NCBI GenBank assembly: GCA_012270555.1
Contig: JAAXIC010000030.1
Location: 127,103 to 191,102 of the forward strand
DNA length: 64,000 nt
Source: Chloroflexota bacterium
Lineage (GTDB): Bacteria; Chloroflexota; UBA11872; VXOZ01
Direction of reading: 5' to 3'
Shown piece after piece: positions 54,997 through 63,896 of the stretch. The first letter of the stretch is position 1, and each line of letters opens with the position of its first letter. Both the position numbers and the translations under genes were made by a program. The notes below the pieces were generated by a model. That model searched no databases. It saw nothing but the letters and a program-made list of their open reading frames with translations, and was not told the DNA's origin.

Positions 54997-55506
54997 TCAG
55001 ACCTGTGAGAATTCCGGCCTGTACGTGACCCTGCCTTTTACCCCCTGCATCTCTTCAGTAGCGAGAACCATCAGCATGAAAACCGCAGCGGGAACGTCCC
55101 AGTCGCAGTGGACGCCAAATTGGCTCGCCGGCCTGAACCCAAATCGCGGATAGAATGCCGGATGCCCGAGGACGACCAGGAACGGACAGCCTTTTTCCCG
55201 CAGGATTGAGACTCCGCTCTCGACCAACTCAGTGCCGATCCCCTGCCTCTGATGTCTGGGCGACACGGCCATAGGGCCCAAGGCTGCGCCGGTTACCGTT
55301 CGTCCCCGGCACGCGATGGTGGCTGGACTGAACAGGATATGCCCGACGACCTCATCGCCACGGACCGCCACCAGTTCCAGAATCTCCTGACACCGTTCTC
55401 TCAGTTTATCTACGAGATCGGCCTCTTCAAGCTGGCCGAAGGCCTGCGTGTTGACCTCTCGAATCTGGGGTATGTCGGCTGGCTGCCGTTTGCGGATCAG
55501 TACCAT
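54997..55506 (-). CDS. GNAT-family N-acetyltransferase
   Basis: A 169-residue acetyltransferase of the YhbS-like group: IRKRQPADIPQIREVNTQAF, VVGHILFSPATI, LGPMAVSPRHQRQGIGTELV with the Q/RxxGxG/A acetyl-CoA loop, and FLVVLGHPAFYPRFGFRPAS. Substrate unknown. It is on the same strand as the methyltransferase, whose start lies 158 bases downstream. The RQGIGTELV loop is intact, so it is probably active. Confidence 0.85.
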   Translation of the reverse strand: MVLIRKRQPADIPQIREVNTQAFGQLEEADLVDKLRERCQEILELVAVRGDEVVGHILFSPATIACRGRTVTGAALGPMAVSPRHQRQGIGTELVESGVSILREKGCPFLVVLGHPAFYPRFGFRPASQFGVHCDWDVPAAVFMLMVLATEEMQGVKGRVTYRPEFSQV

Positions 55507-55553
55507 TCTGCGGCCCCAAATAATGAACGCTCTGGTTCGCCCCGTTCATGAAC

Positions 55554-55632
55554 TCGTTCGGCCTTCGACCCTTCGACAAGCCCGTGCTGAGCCTGTCGAA
55601 GTGCTCAGGACAGGCAGGCTCAGGTCGAACGG
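55554..55632. repeat. Interspersed repeat, family B (degenerate, long form)
   Basis: Contains CCTTCGACCCTTCGACAAG, CTGAGCCTGTCGAAG and a closing CAGGTCGAACGG, matching the compact copy at 34754-34788 piece by piece. It lies between the GNAT gene and tRNA-Asn. Confidence 0.6.
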
Positions 55633-55684
55633 ATCCTTTGCAGAACCGTCTCCTGAGGTTGACACCCACAACCCCTTTAAAAAG

Positions 55685-55759
55685 TGGCTCCGCGGCGAGG
55701 ACTCGAACCTCGAACCAGACGGTTAACAGCCGCCTGCTCTACCATTGAGCTACCGCGGA
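55685..55759 (-). tRNA. tRNA-Asn (anticodon GTT)
   Basis: Minus-strand 75-base sequence with the acceptor stem TCCGCGG/CCGCGGA, D-arm GCTCAATGGTAGAGC, anticodon loop CTGTTAA (GTT reads AAC/AAU), T-arm GAGGTTCGAGTCCTC and an encoded CCA end. Discriminator is G. All four stems pair. Confidence 0.97.
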
Positions 55760-55908
55760 AAGCTGACGATTCCAGTGTACCAACGCACGGCGCGGGCGGT
55801 CAACGACGACGCCGTGCCGCGAGTTGGGAAGAGAAAAAGCATAAGAAATACCCAGTCGGGTAATGCGCCACGCCCTATCACGCATGTCTTGGTGCAGACA
55901 ATGTCCGC

Positions 55909-57327
55909 TCAACGTAGTCCAGCGCGATCCTGCTCCAGCCGCGCCCGGGCCGCGGCGATAGCGGCCCTGACCTGCGTAGGCGCGGTGCCGCCAGGTATGT
56001 CGCGCGCCGCGAGCGACCCCTCCACAGTTATGGCGTCAAACACGTCGGCGCCGATGCGGTCGCAGACCTCCTGGTACTCCGCGAGCGATAGGTCCGCCAA
56101 GCCGCAGCCGCGATCAAGGCAGACGCGCACGACGCTGCCGACCACCGCGTGCGCTTCACGAAACGGCAAGCCCTTCCGCACCAGATAATCGGCGAGATCC
56201 GTCGCCGTGGTAAAGCCACCCTGAGCGGTCTCCGCCATGCGCGCGGCATTGACGCGGAGCGATCCCATCACGGCATCCATAATTCCCAAGCACGCCGCTG
56301 TCGTATCGACGCCATCGAACAGCGATTCTTTATCCTCTTGCATGTCGCGGTTATAGGTAAGGGGCAAACCCTCCATGAGCGTAAGTAAAGCAAAGAGGTC
56401 GCCAAACACCCTGCTCGCCCTGCCGCGCGTGAGCTCCGCCGCATCGGGATTCTTCTTCTGTGGCATGATGCTGGAGCCGGTAGCGTAGGCGTCGTCAATC
56501 TCCACAAAGCCGAATTCGGCTGACGACCACAGGATAACCTCGGCCGCGAGGCGCGAGAGGTGCACCATTATCAGGCTACACACATGGAGCACTTCGATGG
56601 CAAAATCACGGTCGCTCACCGCATCCATGCTATTCGCGGCAACGGCATCGAACCCAAGCTCCCGCGCCACAAACTCGCGGTCAAGCGGATACGGGGCGCC
56701 CGCCAGCGCCGCCGCGCCCAACGGCAGGACGTTTACGCGTGCCCGACATTCCCGCGACCGTGCAAAGTCCCGCGCGAACATCTCTACGTAGGCGAGCAAG
56801 TGGTGGCCGAACGTCACGGGCTGAGCGCGCTGCAAGTGGGTATAGCCTGGCATGCTCGTCGCGGCGTGTGCCTCGGCTTGCGTGAGCAGAGTCTGTTGAA
56901 ATTCGCACAACTGCCGACCGAGCGCGTCGAGCGCATCTCGACACCACATACGCACGTCGGTTGCCACCTGATCATTGCGGCTGCGCGCCGTGTGGAGTTT
57001 GCCCGCCACGGCGCCTACGCGCTCATGCAGGAGTTCCTCTATTGCCGAGTGCACGTCTTCCCAACGCCCGCTATTTAGGGTTACAGCTCCGTTTTCGACA
57101 TCTTCTAGAATCGCCGCGAGACCCGCGCAGATAGTGTCGGCTTCTTCTTGGGCGATAATGCCTTGCTTGGCAAGCATGCGACAGTGCGCCTGCGAGCCCA
57201 CTATGTCCTCCCGATACAGCCGCCGGTCCACCGGCAACGACGTTGAAAATGACAGCATGTCACCGGCGAGACCCTTGGTGAAGCGGCCTCCCCATAGCGT
57301 GGACGCTTTGTCAGTTCTGTCCGTCAT
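55909..57327 (-). CDS. argH: Argininosuccinate lyase
   Basis: A 472-residue enzyme of the fumarase/aspartase superfamily that splits argininosuccinate into arginine and fumarate, the last step of arginine synthesis. It has STLWGGRFTKGLAGDML, TARSRNDQVATDVRMW, GYTHLQRAQPVTFGHHLLAY and the GSSIMPQKKNPDAAEL signature. The ATG at 57327 follows AAGGA; the open frame 17 codons further has no start signal. It is downstream of argG and the AlkZ-related gene on the same strand. Confidence 0.96.
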   Translation of the reverse strand: MTDRTDKASTLWGGRFTKGLAGDMLSFSTSLPVDRRLYREDIVGSQAHCRMLAKQGIIAQEEADTICAGLAAILEDVENGAVTLNSGRWEDVHSAIEELLHERVGAVAGKLHTARSRNDQVATDVRMWCRDALDALGRQLCEFQQTLLTQAEAHAATSMPGYTHLQRAQPVTFGHHLLAYVEMFARDFARSRECRARVNVLPLGAAALAGAPYPLDREFVARELGFDAVAANSMDAVSDRDFAIEVLHVCSLIMVHLSRLAAEVILWSSAEFGFVEIDDAYATGSSIMPQKKNPDAAELTRGRASRVFGDLFALLTLMEGLPLTYNRDMQEDKESLFDGVDTTAACLGIMDAVMGSLRVNAARMAETAQGGFTTATDLADYLVRKGLPFREAHAVVGSVVRVCLDRGCGLADLSLAEYQEVCDRIGADVFDAITVEGSLAARDIPGGTAPTQVRAAIAAARARLEQDRAGLR

Positions 57328-57472
57328 CGGCAGTTCCTTCTGTCTACCCCGCATTCGGCTCAAGCCAGCGTATCCCATGCCCTCTCGCGGCCATGTCTAG
57401 CGCGGCAGCGCAAGCAAACGGAGTACAGCAGAACTATTCGGGAGCCAATCCCGAGCTCCTATGCGCAAACAC

Positions 57473-58318
57473 TCACGTGCCAGCATCGTTACCGAAATCT
57501 CCCACAACGCGATATCCCAAGTCCTTTTGCCCTTCTGGCGCGTGCTCAGTCAGGACGCCCATCTCCTTCAACTCCTCCAGCGTAGCTGCAACTCGATCTC
57601 GTTCCCAGCGCAACAGCAGCCCGATTTCCCGCACCGTGCAGTACGGCGCGTTGGCAACAACTTGCCGGAGCAGTCTTGTTCGCGCTTCCGACTCCGGCAT
57701 GTCCAGCGCCAAGGCCTCCGGCGGCGCGTGGCGCTCCAACAGGTCCCAGTCGTGCATGGTAAAGCCCTTCAGACTACCGCCCACGACCGTGATCAAGCAG
57801 CGTGCCTGCAACTCGTGCAAAGCCGCATTATACGTTCTTCTGTTCCTGCCGGCCAGCGCTTCCACCTCGCGGCGCAAGTCGCGCGAGCGAATTGGGCCCT
57901 GCACTGCCACGACTTGAAGCATCTGGCGCGCCATTGGCGTCACGGCGTCGCTCTCCAGAATCTGCGCCACAGGATCGCGCAGGCCCCACAGTCGGCGGAA
58001 CGCCGGAAAGAGTTGCCAGGAGAGAAACAGGCCGCGCTGCCGCAGGAAATGCCCGTAGGCGCAGAGCTTCGCCGCGGGCAAGGTGTTCTTCCACCGCCAC
58101 ACCACGTGAGAGAAGGTCTGGAGCTTGCCGCTTGCGCGAATTTCCGCGTCGCTCACGCTTGGCCAAGGCAAGCGCGGCGGCGCAAACAAATGAACGAATC
58201 CTCGCTCATTCACATAGGCAGCAGCATCGGCTTCCGTGAGGACGCCGCGCCCATCGGCGAGGAAGAGCCGCCGGCCACGTTCTGCTCGCACCACATCGAG
58301 GCTGACGGCATCCATCAT
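57473..58318 (-). CDS. AlkZ-related winged-helix protein
   Basis: A 281-residue protein. It has AAAYVNERGFVHLFAPPR, VWRWKNTLPAAKLCAYGHFL and RGLFLSWQLFPAF, then repeated winged-helix units (LQVVAVQGPIRSRDLRREVE, CTVREIGLLLRWERDRVAAT). This resembles the AlkZ-related family, a relative of the crosslink-repair glycosylase AlkZ/YcaQ, but the active-site QxQ motif is not seen. A role in DNA damage sensing is possible but unproven. It lies between argG and argH on the same strand, with 100 and 145-base gaps. Confidence 0.6.
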   Translation of the reverse strand: MMDAVSLDVVRAERGRRLFLADGRGVLTEADAAAYVNERGFVHLFAPPRLPWPSVSDAEIRASGKLQTFSHVVWRWKNTLPAAKLCAYGHFLRQRGLFLSWQLFPAFRRLWGLRDPVAQILESDAVTPMARQMLQVVAVQGPIRSRDLRREVEALAGRNRRTYNAALHELQARCLITVVGGSLKGFTMHDWDLLERHAPPEALALDMPESEARTRLLRQVVANAPYCTVREIGLLLRWERDRVAATLEELKEMGVLTEHAPEGQKDLGYRVVGDFGNDAGT

Positions 58319-58418
58319 ACGGCCCTAGCAAGGGTTTGCATGATTGCGCCCCGCCCGCTCGGACCGCGGCCTGCGAGCGGCGGCGGACAAATGGTCTTGC
58401 CGCCGCGGACGCGGACGG

Positions 58419-59672
58419 CTAGGCGTCTTCTGCATCTTTCGCTTCAAGCCGCTTTGCCTGGGGCAGCAGCGGCGTGTCTTCGCCATGCAGTTGCTGCCGT
58501 GCCTGCACTTGTGTGCTGAGACCCCAAATCTTCACAAAACCTTCCGCAGCGCGGTGGTCGAAGGCATCGCCGCTCAGGTACGTCGCCAGGTCTTCTCGAT
58601 AGAGCGAGTACGGCGACTGCCGACCGACGACCGTGGCCTGGCCGCGGTAGAGCTTCACCCGCACCGTTCCGCTGACTGAGCGTTGGGTACTGTCCACAAA
58701 CGCCATCAGGTCGCGATTGAGCGTTGAGAACCAGAGGCCGCCGTAAACAAGGCGTGAAATCTCTTCCGCGACGACGCGCTTGAAGTGCGACTGGTCGCGG
58801 GCAAGTGTCATTTGCTCTAACGCCTCATGGGCCTTGAAGAGGATCGTACCCGCCGGACACTCGTAGATTTCCCGCGACTTGATGCCAACGACGCGGTTCT
58901 CCACATGGTCCACACGCCCCACGCCGTGGTCGCCACCCAGGTCATTGAGCTCTTGGATGAGATCAACACCGTTCTTTTCTTGGCCGTTCAGGGAGACAGG
59001 AATGCCTTCTTCAAAGGCAATTTCCACGTAGGCGGGCGTATCCGGCGCATTCTCCGGCGCGACGGTCCACTCGTAGGCATCCTCAGGCGGTTCCACCCAG
59101 GGGTCTTCCAAAGGGCCCGATTCGATGCTACGCCCCCACAGATTTTGGTCGAGGCTGTACGGCTGGCGCGACCCCTCCGGCACCGGAATGCCGTGTTCCT
59201 TGGCGTACGCTTCCTCTTGGTCGCGGGTCAGGCCCCACTCGCGCACCGGCGCGATCACCTGCAACTCCGGCGCGAGGGCATGTACCGAGACATCGAAACG
59301 CACCTGGTCGTTGCCCTTGCCAGTAGAACCGTGCGCCACGGCTTCAGCGCCCTCTTCGCGGGCCACGTCCACCAGGAGCTTTGCAATCAGTGGACGCCCC
59401 AATGCCGTTGCCAAGTAATAGGCGTTCTCATACACCGCGCCGGCCTTAAGCGCCGGCCAGATGAAATGATCGATGAAGAGATCACGCGCATCCACGACGT
59501 ACGCCTCGCGGGCGCCGGTCTGTTTCGCCTTGCGCTGTATCGCAGGCAAGTCCGGCTCGTGGCCCAGGTCGATGGTGAGCGTGACCACGTCCATAGCGTA
59601 ATGCTCTTGCAGCCAGCGTATGCAGACGCTGGTGTCCAGGCCGCCTGAGTAGGCCAGGACGACTGTAGCCAT
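58419..59672 (-). CDS. argG: Argininosuccinate synthase
   Basis: A 417-residue ATP-dependent enzyme joining citrulline and aspartate. The ATP-pyrophosphatase motif is VVLAYSGGLDTSVCIRWL, followed by AVAHGSTGKGNDQVRF, IPVPEGSRQPYSLDQNLWGR and NDLGGDHGVGRVDHVENR. GAGGAGAAAC precedes the ATG; the longer open frame has no start signal. argH follows two genes downstream, supporting an arginine biosynthesis set. Confidence 0.97.
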   Translation of the reverse strand: MATVVLAYSGGLDTSVCIRWLQEHYAMDVVTLTIDLGHEPDLPAIQRKAKQTGAREAYVVDARDLFIDHFIWPALKAGAVYENAYYLATALGRPLIAKLLVDVAREEGAEAVAHGSTGKGNDQVRFDVSVHALAPELQVIAPVREWGLTRDQEEAYAKEHGIPVPEGSRQPYSLDQNLWGRSIESGPLEDPWVEPPEDAYEWTVAPENAPDTPAYVEIAFEEGIPVSLNGQEKNGVDLIQELNDLGGDHGVGRVDHVENRVVGIKSREIYECPAGTILFKAHEALEQMTLARDQSHFKRVVAEEISRLVYGGLWFSTLNRDLMAFVDSTQRSVSGTVRVKLYRGQATVVGRQSPYSLYREDLATYLSGDAFDHRAAEGFVKIWGLSTQVQARQQLHGEDTPLLPQAKRLEAKDAEDA

Positions 59673-59791
59673 AATGTGTTTCTCCTCTTCACAATGACAG
59701 GGTTGAATCCCTGTACACAAGGGTTAGAAATCGCCAAAATCAGCCATTGCTCCCGTTATGTCCGCAAGAATGTAGCAGACAAACAGCCCAC

Positions 59792-60166
59792 CTAGCGAGG
59801 CACCAACTCCAATGCAGCCAAGACACCGATCACGACAATCGCTACCGCGTACAGATGCAATCGCATTCGCAGTTCCTGCTCGCGCAGATCGGCCTTGGTC
59901 GTACGCTCATCCACGGCATTTTCTAGTGCCTTCAGGTCGGAGCGCACTGCATCTATGTCCGCTTTCACGACTGTTACATCCGCTTTCACGACCGTTATAT
60001 CCGCTTTCACAGCGGCTATTTCCGATTTAATGGCAGATATGTCCGCTTTGGTAGCAAGTGCATCATGAGATTCACCCATGGCGTCAATCATGGCTTCAGC
60101 TTTCGTCTCACTGAAGCCTGCGCCGATGAGCGTCTTTATTGCCTTGTGGGTGTCAAACACTGCCAT
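59792..60166 (-). CDS. Coiled-coil membrane-anchored protein (DUF1640/CCDC90-like)
   Basis: A 124-residue protein. An N-terminal region (FDTHKAIKTLIGAGFSETKA, EAMIDAM) is followed by heptad-like repeats ADIxxVKAD about residues 40-85, with the DNA showing near-identical 21-base repeats around 59960-60020. A single C-terminal membrane helix ends it (HLYAVAIVVIGVLAALEL). Such proteins resemble bacterial members of the DUF1640/CCDC90 family, probably oligomeric. AGGGA precedes the ATG. It lies between argG and argD but looks unrelated to arginine synthesis. Confidence 0.75.
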   Translation of the reverse strand: MAVFDTHKAIKTLIGAGFSETKAEAMIDAMGESHDALATKADISAIKSEIAAVKADITVVKADVTVVKADIDAVRSDLKALENAVDERTTKADLREQELRMRLHLYAVAIVVIGVLAALELVPR

Positions 60167-60227
60167 GCTTTTGTCCCTTCCGCCTATTGGCGGGATCCAA
60201 AGCAGTGCGTTATCCGAGGGAACGCTA

Positions 60228-61415
60228 CTACAAAATCCCGCTCAACGTCTTTTCAATCCGCGCCAGGCCCTCATCCGCTTCCGCATCGGTCAGGGTCAAC
60301 GCCGGAGCCATGCGAATGCTGGGCGGCGCCACGCGATTCACGATGAGGCCGCACTCCAAGGCGTGGGCGAGAAACTTCTCTGCCCGCTCTTCACCCAAGT
60401 CGAACGCCAGAAGAAGACCCTTACCGCGAATGTCTGTGATGGCGTTGCCGTGGCGGGCGCTGATGTCGGCCAGTCCCGCCTTGAGGCGTTCCCCTTGCTG
60501 TGTCGCATTCTTCCACAACTCGTTCTCGATGACATGCCGCACCACGGCCGCCGCGCCAGCGCAGATGAAGGGATTGCCGCCAAACGTGGAACCATGATCG
60601 CCGGGCACAAAGACCGCGGCACGCTCATTGACCATACACGCGCCAATCGGCAGCCCGCCGCCCAACGCCTTGGCCAAGGCCATCACGTCCGGCTGAATGC
60701 CGTAGTGCTCATAGGCGAACATGCGACCCGTGCGGCCAATGCCGGTCTGCACTTCGTCAAGAGCTAGCAGCAAGTCGTTTTCGTCGCACAGCGCGCGCAG
60801 GCCTTGCACGTAATCCTGGCCCGCCTCGTACACGCCGCCTTCACCCTGAATGAGCTCCACCAAGATACCGGCCGTCTTCGGACCCACCGCTGCCTGTGCT
60901 GCCGCGAGATCGTTGAACGGCACGCGCACGAAGCCTTCGGGCATGGGCACAAAGTCTTCCTGGTAGTGTGGATTCGCTGTCGCCGCCACAGACGCTATCG
61001 TGCGCCCGTGAAAGGCGTTGGTCATTACGATGATCTCGTAGGCTCCATTGCGGTTGAGCTTGCCGTACTTTCTGACAATCTTGATGGTTGTTTCCAGCGC
61101 CTCCGAGCCGCTATTCACAAAGAAGACGCGATCCAGCGCGGAATTCTCTACCAGCAACTCCGCCAACTCATACTGCCGCGGCACGTGAAAGAGCGAGGAG
61201 GTATGGAGCAAGGTGGTTGCTTGTTGCGCAATCGCTTTGACTTGTACCGGATGGGCGTGCCCCAACACGTTCACGGCAATGCCCTGCAAGAAGTCGAGGT
61301 AACGCCTGCCACGATCGTCCCACACCCAGGAGCCATCGCCGGACACCAACGTAACCGGCAGGCGGTTGAATGTGTTCATGTAATACTGCTTCTCTTTGGC
61401 AGGCCAGTCGGTCAT
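60228..61415 (-). CDS. argD: Acetylornithine aminotransferase
   Basis: A 395-residue PLP class III aminotransferase. It has YLDFLQGIAVNVLGHAHP, VFFVNSGSEALETTIKIVRK, AFHGRTIASVAAT, VELIQGEGGVYEA, LALDEVQTGIGRTG, and the PLP lysine in MALAKALGGGLPIGA. Ornithine/acetylornithine specificity fits the arginine genes downstream; succinyldiaminopimelate activity is common in this family. The ATG at 61415 follows GGAAGGGAAGAG. The longer open frame upstream is a shadow. Confidence 0.92.
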   Translation of the reverse strand: MTDWPAKEKQYYMNTFNRLPVTLVSGDGSWVWDDRGRRYLDFLQGIAVNVLGHAHPVQVKAIAQQATTLLHTSSLFHVPRQYELAELLVENSALDRVFFVNSGSEALETTIKIVRKYGKLNRNGAYEIIVMTNAFHGRTIASVAATANPHYQEDFVPMPEGFVRVPFNDLAAAQAAVGPKTAGILVELIQGEGGVYEAGQDYVQGLRALCDENDLLLALDEVQTGIGRTGRMFAYEHYGIQPDVMALAKALGGGLPIGACMVNERAAVFVPGDHGSTFGGNPFICAGAAAVVRHVIENELWKNATQQGERLKAGLADISARHGNAITDIRGKGLLLAFDLGEERAEKFLAHALECGLIVNRVAPPSIRMAPALTLTDAEADEGLARIEKTLSGIL

Positions 61416-61615
61416 GCTCTTCCCTTCCTTCCTGCGATACCGAAAAAATGCACACAGCCTAGTATAACGCAGAATGATGCCGTTTTGAACCGCTCTCCTG
61501 CAGCACACTGGCTACCAAACTTACGTATGGAAGCCCGATAGACAGTGCCCAACAAAACCGCTACACTAGCGCGCAGCAGTTAGTTCTTCCCTTCCTGTCA
61601 AGGAGTTCTCACCCA

Positions 61616-62476
61616 ATGAAATTCATTATGTTCTCCAAGCACCTCGAGCATCTCAGCTACGAGGAGTTGGCGGATACGATTGCCGGCATTGGCTTGGACG
61701 GCGTCGATCTGACCGTGCGCAGCCCCGGCCACGTGCTGCCCGAGAACGTCAAGACCGATCTCCCCAAAGCCGCTAAAGCCATCCGCGATCGCGGCTTGGA
61801 AGTCGGCTGGATTACGACGAACATCTTCAGCGCCGACGCGCCCCATGCTGAGGACATCCTGGCGACTGCCAGCGACCTGGGCATCACGCAATTTAAGCTT
61901 GGCTACCACAAGTACGACGGCTTCGGCAATCTGAAGCGCCAGCTTGCCGAAACCCATGAAGCGGTGCGCAGTATCGAGCGCCTCTGCCACAAGTACGACG
62001 TGCGAGGCGGCATGCACATCCACTCCGGGCCTTACATGTCCGCAGTAGCGACGATTGTTGGCCCGCTCATCGAGGACTTCGACCCGCAGGCCATCGGCGT
62101 CTACGCCGACTTTGGACACATGGGCGTCGAGGGCAGCTTTGGCGGCTGGATTCAGGGACTCGATCTGGTCTCCGATAGGCTGGTCATGCTCGCGCTGAAG
62201 AATATGGGCCAGTTCTGGGAAGCTGACGCCAAGACCGGCGATTACAAGTGGCACCGGAAGCTCGTGCCCCTCGAACGCGGCTTCACACCGTATCCGGAAG
62301 CCTTCGGCTACCTGAAGCAGATCGGCTACGATGGCTACGCCTCATTCCACAGCGAATACCAAGGCGCCGCCACCTGGAAGCACCTAGAGCACGATGAACT
62401 GATCGAACAGACGAAGGCAGACTTCGCGTATGTCGAGGGAATTTGCGCGGACTTGGGCATCCCGCACGGCGCATAA
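61616..62476 (+). CDS. TIM-barrel sugar phosphate isomerase/epimerase
   Basis: A 286-residue protein of the xylose isomerase-like AP endonuclease 2 fold. It reads KFIMFSKHLEHLSYEELAD, GLDGVDLTVRSPGHV, ITQFKLGYHKYDG, GGMHIHSGPYMSA, GVYADFGHMGVEG and a C-terminal GYDGYASFHSEYQGA with metal-ligand His/Glu/Asp pattern. Substrate unknown; a sugar or sugar phosphate is likely. CAAGGAGTT precedes the ATG. The next gene, a DegT-type aminotransferase, follows 80 bases on, so both may act in one pathway for an amino sugar or cyclitol. Confidence 0.85.
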   Translation: MKFIMFSKHLEHLSYEELADTIAGIGLDGVDLTVRSPGHVLPENVKTDLPKAAKAIRDRGLEVGWITTNIFSADAPHAEDILATASDLGITQFKLGYHKYDGFGNLKRQLAETHEAVRSIERLCHKYDVRGGMHIHSGPYMSAVATIVGPLIEDFDPQAIGVYADFGHMGVEGSFGGWIQGLDLVSDRLVMLALKNMGQFWEADAKTGDYKWHRKLVPLERGFTPYPEAFGYLKQIGYDGYASFHSEYQGAATWKHLEHDELIEQTKADFAYVEGICADLGIPHGA

Positions 62477-62564
62477 CTGTCACAGTGCGTGGCGCCGGCT
62501 CGCGTGACCGATTGCAAACGTAGCGTAAGGGACTGTACAGCAGGAAACCAAACGAGGGATGAGC

Positions 62565-63896
62565 ATGTCAGCACTACCCGCAATTCTCGGCGGCGAGCCC
62601 GCCGTCACGCTGGACCATGGCTACTACACACAGTGGCCGATCTATACCGAGGAAGAGGTAGACGTAGTTTCGGACCTCATCCGCAACCATGCCCTCGCCA
62701 GCCAATTCGGTGGGCCGGGACCGATCACGGAATTGGAGCAGCGGGTGGCGGAAACGTGGGGCGTCAAGCATGCCTTGGCCCACTCATCTGGCACAGCGTC
62801 GTTACGCGCGGCGCTCTTTGGCGTGGGCGTTGGGAATGGTGATGAGGTAATATCGCAATCGGCCATCCATCCCTTCAACTGCCTGCCCATCATTGGCACT
62901 GGGGCCGTGCCGATCTTTGCCGACATCGATCCGGTCACGCTCACCCTCGACCCGGAGGACGTGGAGCGCAAGATCACGCCGCGGACGAAAGCCATCATGG
63001 TGGTGCACTGGCCCGGCTGTCCCGCGGACATGGACGCTATCATGGACATCGCAGCGCGTCACGGTTTGCGTGTTGTGGAAGACAACTGCATTTCCCAAGG
63101 GGCGACTCACCGCGGCCGCATGTGCGGTAGCATCGGCGACGCCGCCGCCATCAGCTTTCAACACGGCAAGAGCACGTCGGCCGGCGAGGGCGGTGTCTTC
63201 ATGACCAACGACACGGAGGTCTACCAACGCGCCGCGTGCCTGGGACATTACGAGCGTCTACGCGAATTGCCGAATCCAAAGTGGCGCGCGATGACCGGCT
63301 TCAGCTTTGGCGAAAAATACCGCATGGCGACCCTATCGGCGGCAATTGGCAGCGTCCAGATGAAGTATTGGAAACAGCGCCTCGACGTACGGCACGCGAA
63401 CACGGACAAGCTAGGGGAAGCAGTTGCAAGAATTGATGGCTTCTCCGCGCCGGACTACCCGGACTACTTCCCTTCGCCCTACCAGAGCGGTCGCTTCATG
63501 TTCGATCCCGACCGACTCGGCGGCATTTCCCGCGAGCGGCTGCTTGAGGTACTGCAAGCCGAGGGCGCGCAGGTCTCTTCACCCGCCCAGAAAGCCACGC
63601 TCACGCCCCACGCCGGTGGACTTACCCACATGCTCCACAAGCATCCGGTCTTCCAGGGCAACGAACATGGGACGGGAGATGTTCTCTGGGAAGTCCTAGG
63701 GCCGAATGTCACGAAGATCGACTATAGCAGCGTCACGCTCCCCGTCACGGAAGACCCCGAAATACCCTACAATTCAATCCGCGTGCCCAGCTTCACCCGT
63801 CCGGCGGATGAACTGATCGACCAGTACGTCGCCGCTTTCGCCAAAATCGCCACCAATGCCGAGAAGCTAAGCGGTGCGCTGGCGGAGACCCGCTAG
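62565..63896 (+). CDS. DegT/DnrJ/EryC1/StrS-family PLP aminotransferase
   Basis: A 443-residue sugar aminotransferase-like protein. It has the PLP lysine in ISFQHGKSTSAGEGGVFM, FADIDPVTLTLDPEDVE, MVVHWPGCPADMDAIMDIA and RVVEDNCISQGATHRGR. Such enzymes make aminosugars or aminocyclitols; an inosose-type aminotransferase is one possibility because the neighbour is an isomerase. ATG codons at 62559 and 62565 are both usable; GAGGG favours the second. Confidence 0.87.
   Translation: MSALPAILGGEPAVTLDHGYYTQWPIYTEEEVDVVSDLIRNHALASQFGGPGPITELEQRVAETWGVKHALAHSSGTASLRAALFGVGVGNGDEVISQSAIHPFNCLPIIGTGAVPIFADIDPVTLTLDPEDVERKITPRTKAIMVVHWPGCPADMDAIMDIAARHGLRVVEDNCISQGATHRGRMCGSIGDAAAISFQHGKSTSAGEGGVFMTNDTEVYQRAACLGHYERLRELPNPKWRAMTGFSFGEKYRMATLSAAIGSVQMKYWKQRLDVRHANTDKLGEAVARIDGFSAPDYPDYFPSPYQSGRFMFDPDRLGGISRERLLEVLQAEGAQVSSPAQKATLTPHAGGLTHMLHKHPVFQGNEHGTGDVLWEVLGPNVTKIDYSSVTLPVTEDPEIPYNSIRVPSFTRPADELIDQYVAAFAKIATNAEKLSGALAETR

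Noticed and set aside
59960-60020. CRISPR-like tandem repeats
   Set aside because: The spacing is exactly 21 bases with no spacer diversity and the repeats are in frame within a coiled-coil gene. No CRISPR array or cas gene was seen anywhere in the window.
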